Shown one piece after another: positions 1-9,059 of a DNA stretch of 64,000 nt. Location: contig JADKJL010000011.1 of NCBI GenBank assembly GCA_016721015.1, positions 186,001 to 250,000 on the forward strand, read 5' to 3'. Position numbers and translations under genes: made by a program. Below the pieces are notes generated by a model that was given only the letters and a program-made list of their open reading frames with translations, searched no databases and was not told where the DNA came from. This DNA comes from Lysobacterales bacterium (GTDB lineage Bacteria > Pseudomonadota > Gammaproteobacteria > Xanthomonadales > Rhodanobacteraceae). Each line of letters starts with the position of its first letter. The first letter of the stretch is position 1.

Positions 1-195
1 GGATCCAGCCTGCTATTGCCGGATGGATCGCCGCTCATGGCGGACGGTGGAGGCCTCACGTATAGTGTCAAATCCCATGCCAAGCTCCCGAATGGGGCCA
101 GCACCGTGCTCGATGCGACCATCCGCATGGGCGGGATGAACTCGGCGGGGCGGCCCTTCGTGGTGCTCCGCTGGCGTGATGGTGAGAACGCGTAA
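1..195 (+). CDS. xpsK: Type II secretion minor pseudopilin XpsK/GspK, C-terminal end only
   Basis: Frame 1 is open from the window edge to a TAA at 193-195, giving the last 64 residues of a longer protein. The visible piece contains LTYSVKSHAKLPNGAS and ends FVVLRWRDGENA, which resembles the C-terminal beta domain of GspK pseudopilins. GspK caps the type II pseudopilus in the periplasm. It lies 6 bp upstream of the xpsL start and is followed by L, M, N and D, the order known for Xps operons in Xanthomonas. The identification rests largely on that context because the pilin-like N-terminus is outside the window. Confidence 0.7.
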   Translation, partial: GSSLLLPDGSPLMADGGGLTYSVKSHAKLPNGASTVLDATIRMGGMNSAGRPFVVLRWRDGENA

Positions 196-201
196 ATCAT
201 C

Positions 202-1446
202 GTGAAAGAAGCCCTGGACAGACAACTGGCCCGTCTGCGGACGCGCCTTGCCAAGACCCCGCTGCCACGGTTTTTCTCGTGGTGGGGATCGGAGTTGCTT
301 GCCTGTCTTCCGCTGCGCTGGAGAAGGTTCTTCAGCGGCAATTCCGAAGCCTTGTTGCTGGAGTCGGCGGGCGACACGATTCTGGTGCTGCGCGAACGCG
401 AGAAGGCGGTTTCCGAGTTCGGCCGGATTGCGGCAACCGCCACCGCCGAGGAACAGGCGGCCGAATTCAGGGCGATTCGGGCGCGCATCGAGAATCCTGG
501 CCTGCGCACCATCCTTTGTGTACCCGAATCGCGTGCGTTGACGCGCGAGCTGACCCTGCCTGCCGCGGCCGAGGACAACCTGCGCCAGGTGCTTACCTTC
601 GAAATGGATCGGCAAACGCCATTCAAGGCCGACCAGGTCTATTTTGATAGCCGCATTCTCGCGCGAGATCCGGTCAGCCGAAGCCTGCGCGTCGAGCTCA
701 CGGTACTGCCGCGCACCTTGCTCGATCCGCAACTGGGCGCGATCGCCGGTGGTGCGGCCGAATTCGATGGCATTGACGTGCGCGGTGAAGGAGTCGCTGG
801 ATCACGCCGTGGCATCAACTTGCTCCCGCTCGAGCGTCGCGCGCGTCGTCGCGACATGCGCCTGCCGCTCAACCTCGGTCTTGCTGCGCTGATCGTGATC
901 CTGCTCGTCTTCAACATGTCCGAGTCACTGCACAACCGGGCGATTGGGGTCGAGACCATGCAGGGTGAGGTCGAAAAGGCGGCGGCTGCTGCGCGTCAGG
1001 TACTTGAGCTCAAGAAGACCCTGCAGGATTCGATCAATGGCGCCAACTTCCTCGCCGAGAAAAAGCGCCAGGGGCCGTTGCTTATTGCCCTGCTCGATGA
1101 TCTTGCCTATCGGCTCGACGATGACACCTACCTCGAGCGACTCAGTATCGAAAACAACCAGATCCAGTTGCAGGGACAAGCGAAAAACGCGGCCGGATTG
1201 ATCAGCGTGCTGACTGCCTCGCCGTTTCTGGCCAATCCGAAACTCGAAGGGCAGATCCAGCCGGATCCGCGCACCGGCAAGGATCGTTTCACCATCGTCG
1301 CCGACCCGAAAGGCGTGCCAGCCGACCAGGTCGTTGTCCATGCAAAGCGACCCGCTCCCACCGCAGAAGATGCCAAGAATCCAGATGTGAAGGGTGCGGA
1401 AAAGGCCAAGGGCAAAGACAAGGAGGCCGCCAATGGCTCGCCTTGA
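202..1446 (+). CDS. xpsL: Type II secretion inner-membrane protein XpsL (GspL/PilN-like)
   Basis: A 414-residue protein with a GTG start. The N-terminal ~220 residues look like a degenerate actin-like cytoplasmic domain of the GspL type, including a DNLRQVLTFEMDRQTPF motif seen in PilM/GspL proteins. One membrane segment follows at about 224-241 (LGLAALIVILLVF), then a periplasmic coiled coil and a PilN-like ferredoxin fold. The C-terminus is an Ala/Lys/Asp-rich tail. GspL links the secretion ATPase GspE to the inner-membrane platform and to GspM. The end overlaps xpsM by 14 bp, which suggests translational coupling. Family and operon position agree; the exact start is less certain. Confidence 0.85.
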   Translation: MKEALDRQLARLRTRLAKTPLPRFFSWWGSELLACLPLRWRRFFSGNSEALLLESAGDTILVLREREKAVSEFGRIAATATAEEQAAEFRAIRARIENPGLRTILCVPESRALTRELTLPAAAEDNLRQVLTFEMDRQTPFKADQVYFDSRILARDPVSRSLRVELTVLPRTLLDPQLGAIAGGAAEFDGIDVRGEGVAGSRRGINLLPLERRARRRDMRLPLNLGLAALIVILLVFNMSESLHNRAIGVETMQGEVEKAAAAARQVLELKKTLQDSINGANFLAEKKRQGPLLIALLDDLAYRLDDDTYLERLSIENNQIQLQGQAKNAAGLISVLTASPFLANPKLEGQIQPDPRTGKDRFTIVADPKGVPADQVVVHAKRPAPTAEDAKNPDVKGAEKAKGKDKEAANGSP

Positions 1447-2047
1447 GCTGCGCCCGAAAGATGGTCGGCCGCTGGCCGTGATCCTGCTTCTGATCGTCGT
1501 CCTTTCGATCTACCTGTTTGGCGTGCATTGGTGGTTCGTCTCGCCGCATCTGGATTACTACAACCAGATGGGCGATCTGCGCGAACAGCAACAGCGTTAC
1601 GCGCGAGTCATCAGCGAGCGTCCGGCGATCGAGAAGAAGCTGGCAGAAGTGCGCGCCTATGAGCAGGGCAACCAGGCCTTTCTGGCCGAGGCTGACGCGA
1701 ATGCGGCGTCGGCCGGCCTGATCACGCGCCTGCGCCAATCGCAGACCGATCAATCCGATCCCAAACGCTGTTCGGTGGTCAACACTTCGCCTTTTACCGG
1801 CGGACAGGACGAGCTGTACATGAAGGTCATCGTGCAGGCGCGCCTGCGCTGCGACCTCGAATCGCTGGCCGCCATCCTGTATGACCTGGAAAACGGCAAG
1901 CCCTATCTTTTCGTCGATCAATTGATGATCTACAAGCAGCAGACCTATGTGCCGCCGGGGGCCAAGCGCGTGGCCAGCCCACTCGATGTGCGCTTCAACC
2001 TGTCGGGTTATCTGCGCCAGCCGGGCAAGCCGGCCGAGGCGCCCTGA
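1433..2047 (+). CDS. xpsM: Type II secretion inner-membrane protein XpsM (GspM)
   Basis: A 204-residue protein with a short basic N-terminus, one membrane helix at about 15-35 (LAVILLLIVVLSIYLFGVHWW), a coiled-coil stretch, then a periplasmic ferredoxin-like domain. This is the GspM plan. The ATG at 1433 is preceded by AAGGAGG at 1420-1426 with 6-nt spacing, which favours it over an upstream in-frame ATG at 1394 that lies inside xpsL. It overlaps xpsL by 14 bp and ends 2 bp before xpsN. GspM pairs with GspL to anchor the ATPase at the inner membrane. Confidence 0.85.
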   Translation: MARLELRPKDGRPLAVILLLIVVLSIYLFGVHWWFVSPHLDYYNQMGDLREQQQRYARVISERPAIEKKLAEVRAYEQGNQAFLAEADANAASAGLITRLRQSQTDQSDPKRCSVVNTSPFTGGQDELYMKVIVQARLRCDLESLAAILYDLENGKPYLFVDQLMIYKQQTYVPPGAKRVASPLDVRFNLSGYLRQPGKPAEAP

Positions 2048-2049
2048 GC

Positions 2050-2766
2050 ATGGATATCAGAACCGCGCGCATGGTGACCCTGGTGCTGGCCGCAATCTGC
2101 GGCCTGCTGGTACTGATTGCCTTGATCCAGCTTGCGGGCTATGGCCGCGGTTATGGCTGGCTGCCAGCTGATCCTTCGAACGACCCTTCGCTCTCGGCGG
2201 AAGTCGATCAGACGCCGCTCAAGATTCCGGCTATGTCGAGTTTTGCGGAAGTCGAGAGTCGCCCCTTGTTCAATGAGGATCGCAAGCCGACCCCGCTGAG
2301 CGAGGATACGCCCGGAGCCGAGGAGCCGCCTCCGGTACCGTTGAATGTCACGCTTACCGGCGTGATCATCGTGCGCAAGAGCGAAACGCGGTCTGAGTTG
2401 CGTATCGCGATGGTGCGGGACAACATGCGGAACGAATCACTCGCGCTGAAGGTCGGAATGCCCCTGAGTGGCGATCAGGCTGGCTGGATTCTCGAATCGG
2501 TCGAGCCTCGTCTGGCCACGTTCAAGAATGCAAACGATGAAAAGGCCGAAATCGAACTGACGGCCGCGGCAACACCTGCCAAGCCGCCGATGGCCAGGCC
2601 GCCGGTCGGCACGGTGCTCCCGCCGGTTGGGGCCGGGCAGAAGTCAGACAATCCGGCGGAGTCGGATCTGGCCAAGCGCATCGAGGAACGACGCCGACAA
2701 ATGCGTGAAGAAGCCGAGCGCCTGCGTTCGCAGCGAGGCAACTCGCCCACTGGGCAAAAGAATTGA
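2050..2766 (+). CDS. xpsN: Type II secretion protein XpsN (GspC-like connector)
   Basis: A 238-residue protein with an N-terminal membrane anchor (LVLAAICGLLVLIALIQLA, about 10-28). A periplasmic region contains PLFNEDRKP and LNVTLTGVIIV, the homology-region motif by which GspC-type proteins touch the secretin. A Pro-rich linker and a basic C-terminus (RIEERRRQMREEAERLRSQR) follow. In Xanthomonas, XpsN fills the role of GspC, joining the XpsL/M platform to the secretin XpsD. The gene sits between xpsM and xpsD with only 2 bp to xpsM, matching that system. No PDZ domain is apparent. Confidence 0.8.
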   Translation: MDIRTARMVTLVLAAICGLLVLIALIQLAGYGRGYGWLPADPSNDPSLSAEVDQTPLKIPAMSSFAEVESRPLFNEDRKPTPLSEDTPGAEEPPPVPLNVTLTGVIIVRKSETRSELRIAMVRDNMRNESLALKVGMPLSGDQAGWILESVEPRLATFKNANDEKAEIELTAAATPAKPPMARPPVGTVLPPVGAGQKSDNPAESDLAKRIEERRRQMREEAERLRSQRGNSPTGQKN

Positions 2767-2779
2767 CGGAGTGATCCAA

Positions 2780-5089
2780 GTGCTTTCAAGAATCATCAAT
2801 ATCTCGGTCGCTCTGGCATTCACGTTCCTGGCAGGTTGCTCGAGCGCGCCGACGAAGAATGAACAATCGTCGTATGTCAGCGACACCGCACCCCTGACGA
2901 CCGAGACTTTGGCCAGCAGCGAGAAGCCCGTTGCCGACAAACTGCCGAAGTCATCGGGCATCGACGTGGGTACCAGCGAAGAGAAATCCTTTGAGCCGCC
3001 GAAGCCCGAAATCCAACTGGGCACCGGCAAGTTCATCGACGAGGCGGCCGCCCGTCGAGTCGTGCCGGTGACCAAGGGCGAAGGGCAGGTCGATTTCAAT
3101 TTCGAGAACAACCCGATCCAGTCGGTGGTCAAGGCGATCCTGGGCGATCTGCTCCAGGAAAACTATACGATTGCACCCAATGTCGGCGGTAACGTTTCGT
3201 TCTCGACCGCCAAGCCGATTCGGGCTGATCAGGCGATGTCGGTGCTCGAAATGCTGCTGTCATGGACCGGCAACACGCTGGTCTACAAGGACGGACGTTA
3301 TACGGTGCTGCAGATCAAGGATGCCTTGCCGGGCAACCTGACGCCGAAGATCGGCGCTCCGAATCTGGCCAATGGCTACGAGGTGCGCGTCTTCCCGTTG
3401 CGCTACATCTCGCCAACCGAGATGGCCAAGCTGCTCAAGCCCTACGCCAAGGCCGACGCGTTCATCAATATCGATACTTCCCGCAGCATGCTCGTGCTCG
3501 CCGGCACGGCGTCGGAATTGACCAATTACGCGCAGACCATCGACGTGTTCGATGTCGACTGGCTCAAGGGCATGTCGGTCGGCGTATTCACCTTGCAGCG
3601 GGTCGAGGTCGGCACCTTGCTGCCCGAACTTGAAAAGGTCTTCGGGGCGACTGGCGAGTCACCGCTCGCCGGCATGTTCCGTTTCATTCCGATCGAACGC
3701 TCGAACGCGATCATTGCGATCACGGCGCAGCCGGAATACCTGCGCCAGGCAGAAGAATGGTTGCACAGGCTTGATCGCGCGGGCGACGAGAGTTCCACCC
3801 AGCTTTTTGTCTACGATGTGAAGAACATCAAGTCGGTCGACCTCGCGGATTACCTGAGCCAGATCTTCCTCGGCAGTTCCAGCGGCGGAGGTTCACGCCG
3901 AACCGATACCTCGGGCGCGGTGGCACCGGGACTTGCCGCTGCGACAATTGGTAGCGCCGGTGCGGCGACAGCGACAGCGTCAGGAGCGAGCGGCGGTCGC
4001 TCGGGTTCCGGGCGTTCGAGTCGATTCGGCAACCGCTCAAGCAGTCAGCCCAAATCCGGCGCCGCCACCGGTGCGGCGGGCGGCAATGGCGATTCCGACA
4101 TCCGTATCACCGCGGTCGAGGAAAGCAATCAGCTCCTGATCATGGCCACACCGAGCGAATGGGATTCAATGCAGGCGGCGATCCGCAAACTCGACATTGC
4201 TCCGTTGCAGGTGCATATCGAAACCAAGATCCTCGAGGTGACCCTTTCTGGCGATCTCAAGTTCGGCGTTAAGTGGTGGTTTGCCGGCTTGACTGGCGAG
4301 GGTTACGGTGCCGAATACGTCAACCCACAAGGCGTGGCATATCCGAATGTGACGGATCGCCAGCGCAGCCTGCTGGGCGCCGGAACCAGTCCTGTAGCCG
4401 CCGGATCGAACCTGTTCGCTTCCTACCTCAACAGCAAGTTTCAGGTTGCTCTGAGTGCGCTGCAAAGCAGTGGACAGGCCAAAATCCTGTCTGCGCCATC
4501 GCTGATGGTGATGAACAATCAGGAGGCGCAGATCAACGTGGGTACCCGAATTCCGGTGCAGACCCAGAGCATCATCGGCGTCGGCAGTCTGCAAAACAAT
4601 GGAACCTCGACAACCAACACCGGCATTGGGCAGACCACCTATCTCGACACGGGCGTGATCTTGCAGGTCAAGCCACGGGTCAATCCCGGTGGTCTGGTCT
4701 ACATGGAGGTCTCGCAAGAGGTCAGCAAGCCCGGGCCGGCGGCCGCCAATGAAAATCCGCCGATCAACACGCGCACCCTGGATACCAGCATCGCCGTACA
4801 GAGCGGCCAGACGATCCTGCTCGGTGGATTGATTTCCGAAGATGACCAGACCTCGGAAGATGGCGTGCCGGGCTTGAGCAAGATTCCGGTTCTCGGGAAA
4901 TTGTTCGGGTACACCAAGAAAGGCAAGCAGCGCACCGAATTGATCGTGCTGATAACCCCGCAGGTCGTCAGTAATTCCGATGAGGCTCGCGAAATCACCG
5001 AGGACTACAAGCGCCAGTTCCAGAACCTGGATCCATTGCGCGGCGAGCCGGTGCGCGCTGCCACCGTGGCTGAAAAACCGAAACACTAA
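2780..5089 (+). CDS. xpsD: Type II secretion outer-membrane secretin XpsD (GspD)
   Basis: A 769-residue secretin. The chosen GTG start at 2780 has GGAG at 2768-2771 and begins a lipoprotein signal ending in the lipobox LAGC (FTFLAGCSSAP), as in Xanthomonas XpsD. An N0 domain (about 100-170) and N1-N3 domains follow. One of these holds a long Gly/Ser/Ala-rich loop at about 360-440. The C-terminal secretin domain (about 480-740) contains VPGLSKIPVLGKLFGYT and the secretin signature around LIVLITPQVV. It forms the outer-membrane channel for folded exoproteins. An in-frame upstream extension to 2627 overlaps xpsN and lacks a signal peptide, so it was rejected. Confidence 0.92.
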   Translation: MLSRIINISVALAFTFLAGCSSAPTKNEQSSYVSDTAPLTTETLASSEKPVADKLPKSSGIDVGTSEEKSFEPPKPEIQLGTGKFIDEAAARRVVPVTKGEGQVDFNFENNPIQSVVKAILGDLLQENYTIAPNVGGNVSFSTAKPIRADQAMSVLEMLLSWTGNTLVYKDGRYTVLQIKDALPGNLTPKIGAPNLANGYEVRVFPLRYISPTEMAKLLKPYAKADAFINIDTSRSMLVLAGTASELTNYAQTIDVFDVDWLKGMSVGVFTLQRVEVGTLLPELEKVFGATGESPLAGMFRFIPIERSNAIIAITAQPEYLRQAEEWLHRLDRAGDESSTQLFVYDVKNIKSVDLADYLSQIFLGSSSGGGSRRTDTSGAVAPGLAAATIGSAGAATATASGASGGRSGSGRSSRFGNRSSSQPKSGAATGAAGGNGDSDIRITAVEESNQLLIMATPSEWDSMQAAIRKLDIAPLQVHIETKILEVTLSGDLKFGVKWWFAGLTGEGYGAEYVNPQGVAYPNVTDRQRSLLGAGTSPVAAGSNLFASYLNSKFQVALSALQSSGQAKILSAPSLMVMNNQEAQINVGTRIPVQTQSIIGVGSLQNNGTSTTNTGIGQTTYLDTGVILQVKPRVNPGGLVYMEVSQEVSKPGPAAANENPPINTRTLDTSIAVQSGQTILLGGLISEDDQTSEDGVPGLSKIPVLGKLFGYTKKGKQRTELIVLITPQVVSNSDEAREITEDYKRQFQNLDPLRGEPVRAATVAEKPKH

Positions 5090-5100
5090 GGAGTCAAACT

Positions 5101-5586
5101 GTGAAACGAGTATCCACACCCCTGTTGGCGATTTTGATTGCAGCTAGCGCGCTCATGGCCGGTTGTGCTGCCGATTCCGCCAAACCCGACAAGGCGCCGG
5201 CTGATTCCACGAAATCCGCGGTCGGGGCCGTGCCGAACAAGGCGGCGGAAGATCGCGCCCTGGAGCGCTGGAAGCTGCTGATTGCGCGCAAGGCCGAGCA
5301 GGCCTATGACTATTTGAGCCCGGGTTTCCGCGCGACCAAGAAACGCGATGAATACGCCAGGGAAATGAACGAACGCCCGGTCCAATGGAAGAAGGTACTG
5401 CCGTATCGGGAGGTTTGCGACAAGCCGGACGTATGCGTGATCGACCTTCAGGTGGACGCCGGCGTCAAGTTGCCCGGGGTCAGCAATATGGTTTCAACTG
5501 TGGGATTCGTCACGGAAACCTGGATCCGCAGCCACGGAAAGTGGTATTTCCTGCCGGAAGCCAACGCCCCGGCTGGTCGCAACTGA
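5101..5586 (+). CDS. Small lipoprotein downstream of xpsD
   Basis: A 161-residue predicted lipoprotein with a GTG start at 5101 and an AAGGAG ribosome site at 5088-5093. The signal peptide ends in LMAGCAAD, a clear lipobox. The mature part has a low-complexity Ala/Lys/Asp linker and then a single domain with W/Y-rich motifs (ERWKLLI, AYDYLSPGF, HGKWYFLPE) resembling small NTF2-like folds. It contains two closely spaced cysteines (EVCDKPDVCV). It starts 11 bp after xpsD and is probably the last gene of the operon. A role in type II secretion, such as a pilotin-like helper, is only inferred from position. No specific family was recognised. Confidence 0.75.
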   Translation: MKRVSTPLLAILIAASALMAGCAADSAKPDKAPADSTKSAVGAVPNKAAEDRALERWKLLIARKAEQAYDYLSPGFRATKKRDEYAREMNERPVQWKKVLPYREVCDKPDVCVIDLQVDAGVKLPGVSNMVSTVGFVTETWIRSHGKWYFLPEANAPAGRN

Positions 5587-5668
5587 GAGATGCGGGTATA
5601 GTGCCGGCAAGCGCGAGCCTGCAAGGCTTGCCGCCCGCTGGATCTATCCCGGCAGGTAGCAGGGGAGG

Positions 5669-5689
5669 CGGACAATCATGGATTGTCCG
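5669..5689. repeat. Perfect 9-bp hairpin in the leader of the 5833 gene
   Basis: The 246-bp gap 5587-5832 holds no gene. Within it, CGGACAATC at 5669-5677 and GATTGTCCG at 5681-5689 form a perfect 9-bp inverted repeat around a 3-nt loop. A weaker 8-bp hairpin lies at 5605-5633 and has no T-run. Either could be a 5'-leader structure, an operator or a weak end of the xps operon; the sequence does not decide. Confidence 0.5.
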
Positions 5690-5832
5690 TAAGGGATTGC
5701 ACCATTCAGAGCCTTGCCGTACGATTGGTTCGCTGTTGCCTAACCCTGCCCTGTGAAAAGCGGGACAAAACTGCTGTTGGACAGACGTTAGCTGTAAGCA
5801 AAAGCCCTGTGGTCAATTTAGGAGTGTCTGTA

Positions 5833-7413
5833 ATGAAGCGAAATAGCTTGACGACCGCCGTCGTCGCCGGTATCGCCGGTACGGTGGGCATCGCGAATCT
5901 CGCGAGCGCAGTTAATCTGAACCCAGATGGTTTGGGTCAAGTTCTTATCTACCCGTATTACACCGTCAATTCGAATGGCGCCGGTGACAACCTGCAAACC
6001 TTGTTCTCGGTGGTCAATACGACCGACCAGGGCAAGGCGATCAAGGTTCGTTTTGTCGAGGGCTACAACAGCCGTGAAGTCCGCGACTTCCACGTCTATC
6101 TGTCGCCGTACGACGTTTGGACAGCCAACCTGTTCAAGCTCCCGGACCAGCCGCAGGCCAACCTGCTGACCGACGACAACTCGTGCACGGTTCCGCGCAT
6201 CAAGGGTTCGACCCTGCCGCCGCTGCAGCAGTTGCCGGATGGCCGCAGCTTCCTGCCGTTCACCAACGCCTTGTTCACCGGTGCCAATAATGATGGTGGC
6301 CCGGCTGGCCTCGAGCGTACCCGCGAAGGTCATTTCGAGATCATCGAAATGGGTACCGTGGTTGACGACATCAAGACGTCGCTGTCGGATATCACCCACG
6401 TCTCTGGCGTGCCCGCAAACTGCGGTCGCATCGTTGGTGCATGGGTTGCACAGCCCCCGGGTTACTGGATTCAGGACGCCAACACCGACATCCGCGCCCC
6501 CACCGGCGGCCTGTTCGGTTCGGCCATGCTGATTGACGTTGCTAACGGCGTCAGCGCCGGCTATAGCGCCGACGCGATCGATGGCTTCATCATCAACCGT
6601 CTTGACAATCTGCATGCCCCTCCGGGCAACACGGATCCGTCGCTGGCCAGCATCGGCGGCTCCGATCCGACTGCAACCGCGTTCGTGTTCAACAATGGTA
6701 GCTTGATCCAGGCTACCTATGGTGTCGCACCGAGCCGCAAGATCGACGCCGTCAGCGCGCTGTTCGCCCAGGACAACATCTTCAACGAATACGTCCTCGG
6801 TGGTGGTGCGACTGCGACGACCGATTGGGTTGTCACTTTCCCGACCAAGCGCTTCTATGTCGACAAGGCACCGCCGGCTCTGGCTCCGTTCGTCGAAGTG
6901 TTCAAGGCCTACACCGGCGCGGGCAGCGGCGAATCCAAGGTTCAGGTTGGTCTGTTCCCGTACGATCGTGAAGAAGGCAATCCGAGCGCCTGTACCGGTT
7001 CCGATGCCGACAACCCGAACTGCGGCGTTTGCTTCTCGCCGTGCAATCCGGGCGACTCGACAGTGCCGGTTCTGCGTTACGAAGCCCAGGTCATCTCGTT
7101 CCAGACGGCCGAAGCTTTCACCGCCAACCGCACCTCGCCGGTTCTCGGCTCGCAGCTCGCTTCCAACGTTGACGTCCGTGCGGACTTCCTCAACAACGGC
7201 TGGATGCGCATCGCTCTGAACCCGACGACCGAGACGCACCAGATGTCGCCGTCGACCGAAGGCGAAGTGTTTGACGGCCTGCCGGCTACCGGCTTCGCCA
7301 TCAGCAACTTCGTCAACGCCAACGCGGCTCCTGGCAAGTTGGCCAACTATGCGGGCCTGTGGCACCACAAGGGTTCGCGCAGCTGCGCTGCCAACACCTT
7401 GGCTTGCTCGTAA
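5833..7413 (+). CDS. Abundant-type secreted protein of unknown function
   Basis: A 526-residue protein. The ATG at 5833 follows TAGGAG at 5819-5824 and begins a typical Sec signal ending around NLASA-VNLNP. An upstream in-frame extension to 5683 would destroy the signal peptide and was rejected. The mature protein is neutral, rich in Asn/Asp/Gly, and begins GLGQVLIYPYYTVN with FSVVNTTD soon after, a pattern I associate with a widespread uncharacterised proteobacterial secreted family. A small Cys-rich loop (NCGVCFSPC) lies near residue 400. The gene stands alone between a hairpin-bearing leader and a strong terminator. Its position just after the xps operon makes it a plausible type II substrate, which is inference. 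Confidence 0.8.
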   Translation: MKRNSLTTAVVAGIAGTVGIANLASAVNLNPDGLGQVLIYPYYTVNSNGAGDNLQTLFSVVNTTDQGKAIKVRFVEGYNSREVRDFHVYLSPYDVWTANLFKLPDQPQANLLTDDNSCTVPRIKGSTLPPLQQLPDGRSFLPFTNALFTGANNDGGPAGLERTREGHFEIIEMGTVVDDIKTSLSDITHVSGVPANCGRIVGAWVAQPPGYWIQDANTDIRAPTGGLFGSAMLIDVANGVSAGYSADAIDGFIINRLDNLHAPPGNTDPSLASIGGSDPTATAFVFNNGSLIQATYGVAPSRKIDAVSALFAQDNIFNEYVLGGGATATTDWVVTFPTKRFYVDKAPPALAPFVEVFKAYTGAGSGESKVQVGLFPYDREEGNPSACTGSDADNPNCGVCFSPCNPGDSTVPVLRYEAQVISFQTAEAFTANRTSPVLGSQLASNVDVRADFLNNGWMRIALNPTTETHQMSPSTEGEVFDGLPATGFAISNFVNANAAPGKLANYAGLWHHKGSRSCAANTLACS

Positions 7414-7443
7414 GTTTCATCTAGGGTCAGCTTTTCAGTGACC

Positions 7444-7479
7444 AGAAAGCCCCGCTTATGCGGGGCTTTCTTTTTTTTT
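7444..7479 (+). terminator. Strong rho-independent terminator
   Basis: AGAAAGCCCCGC at 7444-7455 pairs perfectly with 7460-7471 around the tetraloop TTAT, and nine T residues follow. It lies 30 bp after the stop of the secreted protein gene ending at 7413. Confidence 0.95.
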
Positions 7480-7535
7480 AAGGTCTCAGGGGCTATGCTT
7501 CACTGCATCCCGTCGCGATCCGAGAGATTTGATCC

Positions 7536-8732
7536 GTGCAAATAGACAAGAATGGCTTCATTTCGAGCGTTGCTGCTGCTTTCGCAATGTGCGCATTGCT
7601 GAGTTCGCCGACTATTTCCAACGCAGCCGATTTTCAGGTGGCGGTCAAACGATTTTCGGTACCACAGTGCTCGTTGACAGGGTCGATGCTCAATATCGAT
7701 CCGGTCAGCGGCAATGTGTCGATCGATTTGAGCGCTGATTTCAGCTGCTACCCCCTGACCGTGAGCTCGATCGCCAACGGCGCCTCGCTGAGCATCAACG
7801 GACAAACCACGGTAGGTGGCGGCACCACGGGACAGGGCACGGTGAATGTCCAGCTCAATACGGGACTCAGCGCCATTACCGCAGGGGTCACCTGCGTCCC
7901 CGATGGCTTTATCGGGAGCAATGTATTGCCGACTGGCTGGACTGCCAATTTGTGCACGAACAGTTGCGGCGCCACGGTGACGCGTTCGGTCGATGTGCAG
8001 AACACGTCGTCAACGCTTGACGGGAACATCACCTTCAAGGCGAAATGCACCTATCAGGATCAAACCAATGTAAACCTGAGCAGCGTGCGAGCGAATATCC
8101 AGTCGACGCCTGCCGTGACCGTCTTGCACGGCACAGCTCCACCGGCGAACTACTGCCAGAGCGTATCTGAACTTGCCGACCCGAAGGGTTTGACGCCTGC
8201 CATGCGCCAGTCCTCGGTCACCGTGACCAATGGAACCCTGCCAGGAACCTATGTCGATCCAGCCTACACTTCGATATTCGGTTTCAGCTCGAATACCTTT
8301 CCGGCTGGCAGCGGCGATACCGTTGGTTATGGTTTCCCCGGAACCAACAAGAGCACCTTGAGTTCAAAGATCGACCGTGACAAATACATTTCCCTGCAAT
8401 TCCGGGCGCCTTTAGACGCAACCTGGAATCAAAGAACCGGTTATTTCCACATGACATCGCAGCAGAACATAGGCCTGAACGTGGCCATCGCTCCGTGTCC
8501 GGGCCAGTTCGACAACGACGCCAATTTCCCGTTGCCGGGCAGCACGTGCGTTGGTGAGGGTGAATTCCAGGACATCACCTGGAAGGTGGCGGGAACAGGC
8601 CTGTCATGCAATCTCGTCCCAGGAAAAACCTACTACCTGAACCTGATTCACGCGCCGCGCGCCAACCCAAGCCAGTCAAACTGTACCAGTTCCGGTTGTA
8701 CGTTCCAGATTCGAAATGGTCACAATTACTGA
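7536..8732 (+). CDS. Secreted protein of unknown function
   Basis: A 398-residue protein with a GTG start at 7536 and a Sec signal (FISSVAAAFAMCALLSS) cleaved near SNA-ADF. The mature part is rich in Thr, Ser, Asn and Gly and carries about 14 cysteines in short pairs (VPQCSL, FSCYPL, LCTNSC, NCTSSGC), so it is probably disulphide-bonded and beta-rich. No family was recognised. It sits alone, 56 bp after a terminator and 327 bp before a prolyl isomerase gene. The signal peptide and the nearby Xps system make export out of the cell plausible but unproven. Confidence 0.75.
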   Translation: MQIDKNGFISSVAAAFAMCALLSSPTISNAADFQVAVKRFSVPQCSLTGSMLNIDPVSGNVSIDLSADFSCYPLTVSSIANGASLSINGQTTVGGGTTGQGTVNVQLNTGLSAITAGVTCVPDGFIGSNVLPTGWTANLCTNSCGATVTRSVDVQNTSSTLDGNITFKAKCTYQDQTNVNLSSVRANIQSTPAVTVLHGTAPPANYCQSVSELADPKGLTPAMRQSSVTVTNGTLPGTYVDPAYTSIFGFSSNTFPAGSGDTVGYGFPGTNKSTLSSKIDRDKYISLQFRAPLDATWNQRTGYFHMTSQQNIGLNVAIAPCPGQFDNDANFPLPGSTCVGEGEFQDITWKVAGTGLSCNLVPGKTYYLNLIHAPRANPSQSNCTSSGCTFQIRNGHNY

Positions 8733-9059
8733 CATCGTCTGACCTGGATTCCGAATTGCGGGATTGGGGCCGCGCTCTGACAGGGCGTGGCTCCTCGCGT
8801 TAGGAGTTCCAGCTTTCCGTCAGATGGTTCGGCCGGTTTGAGGAATTGTGGCGCTGTACGGTTCACGCTCGTCGAACCAATCCGGAATCCCTTCTGGCCA
8901 ATCCGTATTGACCGTCCGTGAACTGAGATACGCAACTATCGTTGCAACGCAATGTCTGACCATGGCGCGCGTTCGCGCACCCGGTCGATTAGCGCGATAG
9001 ACCGCTTTTGCGACTTCGCGGCATTTGATTTCCAAATCCCCAACAGGAGGTTCAGCGCT
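8733..9059. other. 327-bp gap without a convincing gene
   Basis: An in-frame extension of the downstream isomerase gene runs back to 8952 but lacks a signal peptide at its start. I see no terminator, tRNA or repeat here. A promoter for the 9060 gene is expected but no clear -35/-10 pair stands out. Confidence 0.5.

Noticed and set aside
5818..7368. 516-codon minus-strand frame opposite the secreted protein
   Set aside because: Arg/Val/Gly-rich mirror of a well-supported gene that has a signal peptide, ribosome site and terminator on the plus strand.
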